From NCBI GenBank assembly GCA_003648225.1, contig QMOL01000234.1, positions 1-5,113 on the forward strand: a DNA stretch of 5,113 bases, written 5' to 3'. The notes under the pieces were generated by a model, which saw only the letters and a list, made by a program, of their open reading frames with translations, did not search any database and was not told the origin of the DNA. This DNA is from Chlamydiota bacterium (lineage in GTDB: Bacteria > Auribacterota > UBA3054 > B51-G9). Within the stretch, counting starts at the first letter, position 1. Every line of letters begins with the position of its first letter. Below are positions 1 through 5,113 of the stretch, one piece after another. Made by a program: the position numbers and the translations under genes.

Positions 1-28
1 TCCGTTAATCCGTAATCCGTGATCTGAA
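1..28. repeat. Degenerate heptamer tandem repeat, cut by the window edge
   Basis: Read in steps of seven, the sequence is TCCGTTA / ATCCGTA / ATCCGTG / ATCTGAA. TAATCCG occurs twice in immediate tandem at 6-12 and 13-19. The array fades rightward and may continue to the left of the window. A related period-7 run occurs at 209-243. Such short degenerate arrays are usually slippage products in intergenic DNA, and no function can be assigned. Confidence 0.55.
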
Positions 29-29
29 T

Positions 30-72
30 CTCACTTCGCCCAAAATCATTCGGGTTATAAGGTCGAAGTGAG
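30..72. repeat. Inverted repeat, 9-bp perfect arms
   Basis: CTCACTTCG at 30-38 is the exact reverse complement of CGAAGTGAG at 64-72. The arms are separated by 25 nt, which contain a weak internal CCC/GGG pairing (39-41 with 52-54). No T-tract follows, so it does not look like an intrinsic terminator. It could be a protein-binding site, a decayed mobile repeat or part of the 3' end of an upstream transcript. Confidence 0.5.
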
Positions 73-94
73 TTACTCATTAATTCAACAATCA

Positions 95-112
95 AAAAAA
101 TAATCATTTTTT
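95..112. repeat. AT-only inverted repeat
   Basis: AAAAAAT at 95-101 pairs with ATTTTTT at 106-112 around the 4-nt loop AATC. It is perfectly complementary over 7 bp but made only of A and T, so it would be weak as RNA and may be chance in an AT-rich spacer. It sits between two stronger inverted repeats. Confidence 0.3.
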
Positions 113-119
113 ATAGTAC

Positions 120-149
120 CTGATTTGGATTCCAAATCAGTTTATATTT
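120..149 (+). terminator. Candidate intrinsic terminator of an upstream gene
   Basis: CTGATTTGG at 120-128 is perfectly complementary to CCAAATCAG at 132-140 with a 3-nt loop (ATT). The stem is followed directly by TTTATATTT at 141-149. A compact hairpin plus a T-rich run is the layout of a rho-independent terminator reading rightward. The stem is only moderately GC-rich and the T-run is interrupted, so it would be a modest terminator. Its target gene would lie left of the window. On the minus strand the stem is not followed by a T-tract. Confidence 0.45.
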
Positions 150-170
150 GAATCTCCTGAATACCTTTCC

Positions 171-205
171 GCCTTTGCCGGAATCCGCAGCCAGCGGCAG
201 CGGCT
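171..205. other. GC-rich patch with several possible short stems
   Basis: This stretch is clearly richer in G and C than its AT-rich surroundings. It can pair in competing ways: GCCG 177-180 with CGGC 201-204, TGCCG 176-180 with CGGCA 195-199, and CCGC 185-188 with GCGG 194-197. It may be a remnant of a REP-like element, but only one copy is visible and no stem is long. Confidence 0.25.
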
Positions 206-208
206 ACA

Positions 209-243
209 ACCGAATACCGTATACCGAACAATGAATAACAATT
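209..243. repeat. Second degenerate heptamer tandem repeat
   Basis: Steps of seven read ACCGAAT / ACCGTAT / ACCGAAC / AATGAAT / AACAATT. The first three units share ACCG at the same phase and the last two are decayed. The same phase can be followed to ATTGACA / ATGAACA at 251-264, which contains the promoter -35 box. It resembles the ATCCGTA units at 1-28, suggesting one repeat family on both sides of the inverted-repeat cluster. Confidence 0.5.
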
Positions 244-251
244 CTTCCCCA

Positions 252-281
252 TTGACAATGAACAGCCGGTTTGATTATAAT
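252..281 (+). promoter_or_regulatory. Sigma70-type promoter for the comEC transcription unit
   Basis: TTGACA at 252-257 and TATAAT at 276-281 are both exact consensus hexamers, 18 nt apart (17 is the optimum). Transcription would start near 287-290, about 20 nt before the ATG at 310, giving a short leader. The -35 box lies inside the small palindrome CATTG-A-CAATG (250-260), which could be chance or an operator. All three downstream genes are closely spaced on this strand, so this promoter probably serves them all. The match is unusually complete for a spacer with otherwise degenerate sequence. Confidence 0.75.
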
Positions 282-309
282 ATTTAGTTACTTAATCCTC
301 ATTAATAAT

Positions 310-519
310 ATGAAAAAACTTAGCCCTTTGGAATTTATTGTTCTGATAATCAATACCATCGCTTTCCTGGGATGGATAGGCTGGCTTGTTTTTTTCGCGC
401 GTGATAAATTTTATTCACAGGAGGGGATAATGCTTTATTTTCCCTGTGTTCCTATTTTTTTTGTATATATCTTTATTTTTACAAACAACTCTGAAGACAA
501 CGAGTCTGATAACAAATAG
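310..519 (+). CDS. Small two-helix membrane protein of unknown function, 69 aa
   Basis: I do not recognise this protein. It begins MKKLSPLEF, has two hydrophobic helices (about residues 9-30, rich in Ile, Leu and Trp, and about 40-57, rich in Phe, Ile and Tyr) joined by a short charged loop (RDKFYSQE), and ends in an acidic, Asn-rich tail (NNSEDNESDNK). It should sit in the inner membrane. The ATG at 310 is chosen over the in-frame TTG at 271 because that codon lies within the promoter spacer, upstream of the predicted transcription start. There is no clear Shine-Dalgarno sequence; the 20 nt before the ATG are AT-rich. It is first in an apparent three-gene unit, 14 nt ahead of the next gene. 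It could be an accessory subunit of the ComEC-like protein or unrelated. That it is expressed is inferred from promoter placement and its membrane-protein composition. Confidence 0.6.
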   Translation: MKKLSPLEFIVLIINTIAFLGWIGWLVFFARDKFYSQEGIMLYFPCVPIFFVYIFIFTNNSEDNESDNK

Positions 520-533
520 CCAACTCTGAAAAA

Positions 534-728
534 ATGGAAAAACTCGGTAAATCAATCGCTATTATGCTCGCATCGGCCGCATTAATAGGCCTTCTGGTAA
601 TTTTATTTAATCCAACTTATCGTAAAACTGCTGTTTGTATTTTGAAAAACGAATCAACAAATTCACCTGTTTGGCAGTCAAATTCTGATTATTACCCTGA
701 TTTAGTTCCGAAAACAGGAGAAAAATAA
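534..728 (+). CDS. Small single-helix membrane protein of unknown function, 64 aa
   Basis: I do not recognise this protein. A short basic start (MEKLGK) precedes one hydrophobic helix at about residues 7-25, rich in Ala, Leu and Ile. Then comes NPTYRK and a hydrophilic tail of about 30 residues with one cysteine (Cys35) and the end YYPDLVPKTGEK. It could be a bitopic protein or a protein with an uncleaved signal anchor; the cysteine lies beyond the helix, so it is not a typical lipoprotein. It starts 14 nt after the previous stop, without a good Shine-Dalgarno sequence, and ends 2 nt before the comEC start. Its last codons contain the comEC ribosome-binding site, so the two genes are probably translated in a linked way. 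The spacing makes a role with the ComEC-like protein possible, but nothing in the sequence states one. Confidence 0.6.
   Translation: MEKLGKSIAIMLASAALIGLLVILFNPTYRKTAVCILKNESTNSPVWQSNSDYYPDLVPKTGEK
716..720 (+). promoter_or_regulatory. Shine-Dalgarno sequence for the comEC-like gene
   Basis: AGGAG ends 10 nt before the ATG at 731 and lies within the last codons of the 64-aa gene (stop at 726-728). It is the only strong Shine-Dalgarno match among the three genes of this unit. It supports the ATG at 731 as the start, and it implies that ribosomes finishing the upstream gene are already placed for re-initiation. Confidence 0.75.
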
Positions 729-730
729 AA

Positions 731-3700
731 ATGACCGCTAAAACAAGCCATTCGATTATCGCGATTTGCTATGCTTACATAGCCGGAATAGTTCTTCACA
801 TGCTTTTTCCCGCGCATCCATCATTATCTGTTATGTGGATGATTACCGGAATTGGATTACTTCTTTCCGGAGCATTAATTTTCATGATACTTCTTGGAAA
901 CATAAAGAAAACGACCTCACTCATTCCTTTTTTTCTCATTGCTTTTCTTCTTTTCGGGTATACAAGGCATCTTGCTTCAGTTACCATCCCGGAGAACCGT
1001 CTTTTAGAGATAAAAGTATCTTCAGCCGGGAAAATAGATTTTAAAAAACCGATTTTTCTTGATGATACAAGTAGATTAAAATTAATTAAATCCTCTAAGT
1101 CCGCTTCTGATATCGTTCTGCAGCTCGCGGGACAATTAAATGCGCGGGTTCCTGAATACGGAACTAATGGATTGGCACAGGTAGATAATCAGGGAAGGTG
1201 GAAGTTTAATTTTATAAAAGCACCGGTTTTCAGCAAAAAAATTACCATTAAAGCTGGCGACCCCATAGGAACAGTTTATAGAATCCAACGCCCTTTTAAT
1301 TCAATAACTTCTATTGTTTGCGTAAGCGGAACCGGTCCGGCAGAAATCTCACTTCTCAAGGTTTCCAATCATATAAATGCCTTTACCAGATTTGGCAGAC
1401 AAAAACCTGCTGTTACAATTCTCGGCAGAATCACTCACGACCCTTCTGTTTATGCTAATCGTGCGAGGATATCCATAACTCCTGATTTTATTCAACCTGA
1501 GCATGGCGGACCTTTTTTTAAGGTTGACGGCGGAGACATCAGTACTCTGCTTTATCCCTCAACACATAATTATTATGAACTCGCCCGAACGGCAGCTTAC
1601 GGCTATAATGTTCAAGCGCGCGGTGAGCTGCTCACTCCTCCCGGTCCTGCAAATCCGATGGATTTTGATCAGCGAACATACATGAAGAATCACAATCTTT
1701 TCGGGACATTATTTGTTAATCAAGGAATGATTGCTCCTATTAAACTTCCTGACGGAAAATATGCTGAGGGAACTCCGCTTGTCGAATTCTCACTTAAAGC
1801 GCGGGATAATATGCTCACAGTCTTAAAACAAACCCTGCCTATGCCTCATTCCGCTTTCGTTGGCGCAATTACTCTCGGCATGCGATACGGACTTTCCGCC
1901 CGCCCCGGAATTTTAAGTGATTACTATAAATTAAAAAAAGAAGGATTGTCAAAAGTTGAATATTATAATTATGACCAGCCGCATACAGGCTGGGAAGATA
2001 CTATAGAAAATCAGTTTAAACGCGCGGGAGTTAATCATGTTCTCGCGGTTTCCGGTTTGCACGTTACAATTATTACGGCAATGTTAGTCGGACTTTTCAT
2101 GCTGCTTCGTGTACCGAAAAAAATGTTTGTCCCGGTTACTATTTTTGCTCTCGTTATTTTCGCGATTATTACCGGCGCGCGACCGTCAACTTTGCGCGCG
2201 GTGATTATGAACAGTCTTTTTCTGCTGACTTGGGCTTATATGAAGCAGGGGCTTCGTTCAGCGGCGTTATTCGGTCTCGCAGTTGCCGCCGTGTTAATTT
2301 TAATACAAAACCCTCTGATGATTGTTGATCCCTCTTTTACACTTTCTTTCGCGGCAATTCTTTCTCTTGTTTTGCTTACGGGACCTGCTTATGAGATGTT
2401 ATCAAAGTTTCGCGGGAATGTTTTTCTTGTTTTTCTGCTTTTTATAAGTATTACGACAGTAATAGCGATAAGAAAATTCTCTCTGATATATACGCCTTCC
2501 TTTCTTATTTTATGGGCTGTTTTATGGGCCGGAATTTTTATTATCGCTAAATTTCTTCAACCTAAATTTCATCCCATCGGTGATGTTGGTTTTCAAGACC
2601 TTCCAAATGGATTCAGTACTTTTTTCGCCGCTCAGTTCGCTATTCAGATCGGTATGATGATCCCCCTTTCCTCCGTTTATTTTATGCGTTGGCCTCTTGG
2701 AGGAATGTACGCGAATATTATCGCAATTCCACTTGCCGGAGTGATAATTCAACTTGGAATGATTGCCGGACTACTCGGATTAATTCCGGGAATAGGTATT
2801 TATCTTGCTCTTCTGCTCAATGCGGCAAACTGGATTGCGTCATCCGGATTTTTGCTTTTAAGCCATGTGGTTGCTCGTGGCTGTCCATGGCCTTTTGTGC
2901 CCAAATGGCATCCATGGCTTGTGGTAGCATATTACATATATTTACTTGCCTTTGTATACAGAAAACAGATTATTGGTTTTCTTGAGAAATTACTTTCTTA
3001 TATAAAACTACGCCACCCGATTTATGCCAAATTATTCGCGCTCATTCTCGCTTTTTTGCTTATCCTTCCGGTTATTGCAGCCAAAAAACCTGATAAAAAT
3101 AAATTGAGAATCTCTGTTCTCGCTGTGCGATACGGCAGCGCGATTCTTGTGCAAACTCCAAATAACGCGAATCTGCTTTTCGATGCCGGTGCGGTTACAT
3201 TCGGTGAAAGAGGTTTTAATAATACTGTCAGAACCGTCCTGACTTACCTCGCGAGAAAAGGAATTCTTCACCTCAATGCAGCTGTTCTTACTTCTCCGAA
3301 TATTGCTCGTTCAGCCGGAATAGCAGATGTAATGAATGAATACCGTGTTGACAAATTATTTATTCCCGAAACAATTGCCGGAATAAAATCTTCTATGTCG
3401 GAAAATGATTTTAAAAAATATATTTTGAAAGGAAAAACCTTTCACGACGCTGAAACTACCAGACTAACCGAAATGTATTGTCGGTTAATTAATGACATCA
3501 GCTGGCCTAAAAGATTAACACTGGCAAAAGTACTCCCGTTTCACAACGAAAATCTAATAAATAAATGGGCGGATATGGACTCTCACATAATTTCCCTTCG
3601 CGCAGGCGAGATTATTTATCAGGAAACATCTCCCGACAGAAAAAAATTAATTATAAAAGTTCTTCATCCCGATAATAAAACTTTTGAAAATAAACCTATT

Positions 3701-4207
3701 GATAATCGTTCAGCTGTAATAAAAATTCAGTACGGCGATTTCAGTTTCTTAATTACAAGTGATATTCATTATGACGCTCAAAAATATATTGCTGATACTC
3801 TTAGTGAAACGGAATTAAAATCCAGTGTTATGATTATTCCGGGACATGGATCGGAAATCCCCGCAAACGCTTTTTCAAAATTTAGTTCCGCAATGAAGAA
3901 ATGTCTTGATAACGGTTTAAAACCATTGCTGAAAAAAGTGAATCCTAAAGCTGTAATTTTTGAATATGGTGACCCTAAGCCGATATTGAAGCAGACTTTT
4001 AACGATGCGCGTTCAGCTTACAGCATCACCAAAAGATTTGTTAAAAAGTCTTTCCCCTCAATCCGTGTTTTATCTACCGATTCCGATCAGGCTATTCTTA
4101 TAACTTCCGATGGCAGCAATTTTAAAATAAAGACTCAGGCGGAATTGAGAAAAGATGCAGGCAAAATCGTTGGCGAAGGATCGTCAGACATCGGCTACGC
4201 TTTTTAA
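731..4207 (+). CDS. comEC: ComEC/Rec2-family DNA-uptake channel protein with degenerate metallo-beta-lactamase-like domain
   Basis: ComEC proteins form the inner-membrane channel that carries single-stranded DNA into the cell during natural transformation. This 1158-aa protein has N-terminal helices at about 9-26, 33-55 and 63-77, ending in the family-like LFGYTRH. A large extracytoplasmic region follows, with an OB-fold-like part (ILGRITHDP at 230-238, then PPGPANPMDFDQRTY at 303-317). The competence domain runs from about 376, with FKRAGVNHVLAVSGLHV at 429-445, TGARPSTLRA at 481-490, DPSFTLSFAA at 533-542 and QFAIQIGMMIP to NIIAIPL at 635-668. The last helix is at about 765-785, followed by a metallo-beta-lactamase-like domain from about 792. 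In that domain LLFDAG (815-820), LITSD (1007-1011) and GHGS (1038-1041) survive, but the DVGQGD equivalent is AVRYGS (798-803) and SHxxxDHxGG is TSPNIARSAG (854-863). At roughly 700-850 residues usual for the family, this one is long. The ATG at 731 has an AGGAG. The family call is firm; activity in transformation is inferred. Confidence 0.93.
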   Translation: MTAKTSHSIIAICYAYIAGIVLHMLFPAHPSLSVMWMITGIGLLLSGALIFMILLGNIKKTTSLIPFFLIAFLLFGYTRHLASVTIPENRLLEIKVSSAGKIDFKKPIFLDDTSRLKLIKSSKSASDIVLQLAGQLNARVPEYGTNGLAQVDNQGRWKFNFIKAPVFSKKITIKAGDPIGTVYRIQRPFNSITSIVCVSGTGPAEISLLKVSNHINAFTRFGRQKPAVTILGRITHDPSVYANRARISITPDFIQPEHGGPFFKVDGGDISTLLYPSTHNYYELARTAAYGYNVQARGELLTPPGPANPMDFDQRTYMKNHNLFGTLFVNQGMIAPIKLPDGKYAEGTPLVEFSLKARDNMLTVLKQTLPMPHSAFVGAITLGMRYGLSARPGILSDYYKLKKEGLSKVEYYNYDQPHTGWEDTIENQFKRAGVNHVLAVSGLHVTIITAMLVGLFMLLRVPKKMFVPVTIFALVIFAIITGARPSTLRAVIMNSLFLLTWAYMKQGLRSAALFGLAVAAVLILIQNPLMIVDPSFTLSFAAILSLVLLTGPAYEMLSKFRGNVFLVFLLFISITTVIAIRKFSLIYTPSFLILWAVLWAGIFIIAKFLQPKFHPIGDVGFQDLPNGFSTFFAAQFAIQIGMMIPLSSVYFMRWPLGGMYANIIAIPLAGVIIQLGMIAGLLGLIPGIGIYLALLLNAANWIASSGFLLLSHVVARGCPWPFVPKWHPWLVVAYYIYLLAFVYRKQIIGFLEKLLSYIKLRHPIYAKLFALILAFLLILPVIAAKKPDKNKLRISVLAVRYGSAILVQTPNNANLLFDAGAVTFGERGFNNTVRTVLTYLARKGILHLNAAVLTSPNIARSAGIADVMNEYRVDKLFIPETIAGIKSSMSENDFKKYILKGKTFHDAETTRLTEMYCRLINDISWPKRLTLAKVLPFHNENLINKWADMDSHIISLRAGEIIYQETSPDRKKLIIKVLHPDNKTFENKPIDNRSAVIKIQYGDFSFLITSDIHYDAQKYIADTLSETELKSSVMIIPGHGSEIPANAFSKFSSAMKKCLDNGLKPLLKKVNPKAVIFEYGDPKPILKQTFNDARSAYSITKRFVKKSFPSIRVLSTDSDQAILITSDGSNFKIKTQAELRKDAGKIVGEGSSDIGYAF

Positions 4208-5113
4208 ATGTCTCGCTCTCTGTAGTTTTTCACACGTTGAATGATTACCGGTATAGAAATAGAAGCGATTAACAAACCTCCGATAAAAATTGTCATAATA
4301 ATTCCCGGAATATTTACTAACCGTAATCCATAGGTCAAAAATCCTAAAACAAGACATGCAATAAAAACTCCCGCAATTGTACCTTTTCCACCCGTTATAC
4401 TCACTCCACCTAAAACAACCATAGTCACAATCCCTAATTCCATTCCATAAGCAATATTCGGTCGCGTGCTTCCAAGTCGCGATGTCAAATAGACACTCAC
4501 AAGTCCGGCTAAAACACCCGACAAAACAAACAGCGCGATTTTAATCTTATCAGCGCGAACTCCCGAATACTTTGCGGCAACAGAATTACTTCCCAAAGCG
4601 AATAATTTTCTGCCAAAGGTGGATTTATGCAAAACGATCGCGAAAATCACTGTAAGAACACAAAACGATAAAAGTGATAAAGGAATTGTTTCCCATAAAT
4701 AATCCTGCCCAAGAGTTGTAAATGACTCAGGATAATGTGTGATAGCCGAATTACCGAGTATGCCTGACGCAATTCCCCTGTAAAGCGACATAGTGCCTAT
4801 AGTAACAATCATGGAAGAGAGTTTAAATTTAGTAACAATATAACCGTTTATAAAGCCGAGCAGCGCGCCAACAGCAAGAGAGACAAAAATTAATCCCGGA
4901 GTATTTAACCCGAATTTATTTGCCGCAAGCCCCATCGATAAAGATGTAACAGCAATAATAGAAGCAATTGACAGATCGATTTCGCCACAAACGATCAGCA
5001 GCGTCATTGACAATGCGAGGATCGCTTTTTCAGAAAAATCAGCGCTCGCATCTAAAATATTATATGAGTCAAGGAAATAAGGCGATATATTTGAGAAAAT
5101 AACTATTATTAAA
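4204..5113 (-). CDS. Sugar ABC transporter permease, RbsC/RhaP-type (N-terminus beyond window)
   Basis: This is a membrane subunit of an ABC importer of the BPD_transp_2 family (ribose, rhamnose, autoinducer-2 and similar sugars). It works with a periplasmic sugar-binding protein and a double ATPase of the RbsA type. Family signatures are the GEIDLS motif (4969-4986; GGIDLS in most relatives), FGRKLFALGSNSVAAKYSGV, then GIVTMVVLGGVSITGGKGTIAG, and a C-terminal helix before RVKNYRERDI. A TTG codon at 5013 could be read as the start, but the frame stays open to the window edge and the upstream residues (ISPYFLDSYNIL, then SEKAILALSMTLL) match the usual region before GEIDLS. The gene is therefore cut by the edge. 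About 302 residues are visible of roughly 320-340. The Glu in GEIDLS recalls rhamnose-type permeases, but the substrate cannot be fixed. Its stop overlaps the comEC stop, and its partners should lie to the right. Confidence 0.92.
   Translation of the reverse strand, partial: LIIVIFSNISPYFLDSYNILDASADFSEKAILALSMTLLIVCGEIDLSIASIIAVTSLSMGLAANKFGLNTPGLIFVSLAVGALLGFINGYIVTKFKLSSMIVTIGTMSLYRGIASGILGNSAITHYPESFTTLGQDYLWETIPLSLLSFCVLTVIFAIVLHKSTFGRKLFALGSNSVAAKYSGVRADKIKIALFVLSGVLAGLVSVYLTSRLGSTRPNIAYGMELGIVTMVVLGGVSITGGKGTIAGVFIACLVLGFLTYGLRLVNIPGIIMTIFIGGLLIASISIPVIIQRVKNYRERDI

Larger units (their letters stand above)
1..309. other. Gene-free intergenic region rich in short repeats and ending in a promoter
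   Basis: All three forward frames hit stop codons within the first 20 bases, and I see no coding-like stretch on either strand before 310. The region holds heptamer repeats, three consecutive inverted repeats, a GC-rich patch and a promoter, each listed separately. No tRNA or other RNA gene was recognised. The gene to the left lies outside the window. Confidence 0.75.

Noticed and set aside
1..300. CRISPR array
   Set aside because: The repeats are only 7 bp, contiguous and degenerate, with no spacer-repeat alternation.
271..309. Upstream TTG start that would lengthen the first small protein by 13 residues
   Set aside because: The TTG is inside the promoter spacer, before the predicted transcription start, and the extra residues would only be accidental translation of the -10 region. 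The ATG at 310 is preferred.
766..3271. Short open frames in other frames or on the minus strand within comEC (for example 766-1044, 2522-2752, 2689-2985, 3032-3271)
   Set aside because: They lie wholly within a gene with strong family motifs, have non-protein-like compositions, and lack ribosome-binding sites.
731..4207. Possibility that comEC is a frameshifted pseudogene because of the lost metal motif
   Set aside because: The frame is uninterrupted for 1158 codons and the flanking conserved blocks (LLFDAG, LITSD, GHGS) stay in register, so it reads as a diverged domain and not as decay.
4186..4213. AGACAT / ATGTCT inverted repeat around the shared stop codons as a bidirectional terminator
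   Set aside because: Only a 6-bp AT-containing stem with a 16-nt loop, and no T-tract directly after it on either strand.
5011..5013. TTG at the right end as the true start of the permease
   Set aside because: The frame stays open to the window edge and the upstream translation matches the family, so it is an internal Leu codon of a truncated gene.

Overview
The window is AT-rich DNA from a bacterium. It holds one large complete gene, a ComEC/Rec2-family membrane protein, preceded by two tiny membrane-protein genes on the same strand. A convergent sugar-ABC-transporter permease gene runs off the right edge. Nothing fixes the taxon. The divergent ComEC, the mostly weak Shine-Dalgarno signals and the GEIDLS-type sugar permease would suit a little-studied, probably anaerobic and saccharolytic lineage such as the Lentisphaerota/Kiritimatiellota area, but that is only a guess.

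Layout. Positions 1-309 carry no gene. They contain two short runs of degenerate 7-bp repeats (1-28 and 209-243), three inverted repeats in a row (30-72, 95-112, 120-140; the last followed by a T-rich stretch that could end an upstream transcript), a GC-rich patch (about 171-205), and a very good sigma70-type promoter (TTGACA, 18 nt, TATAAT at 252-281). The promoter fires rightward into a compact three-gene unit: a 69-aa two-helix membrane protein (310-519), a 64-aa single-helix protein (534-728) and the 1158-aa ComEC-like protein (731-4207). The gaps are 14 and 2 nt.

The ComEC-like protein keeps the signature motifs of the membrane channel domain. It has an enlarged extracytoplasmic N-terminal region, a roughly 35-residue insertion just before the channel signature, and a C-terminal metallo-beta-lactamase-like domain whose metal-binding motif is replaced: the usual SHxxxDHxGG reads TSPNIARSAG. 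The channel may therefore still move single-stranded DNA while the attached domain is probably not a working hydrolase. This is the most interesting signal in the window.

On the minus strand, from the right edge to 4204, is the C-terminal approximately 300 residues of an RbsC/RhaP-type sugar permease. Its stop codon overlaps the comEC stop codon in a shared TTAA, so the two units are tail to tail with no room for a conventional terminator between them. The permease belongs to a separate sugar-uptake operon and has no evident functional link to the ComEC unit.
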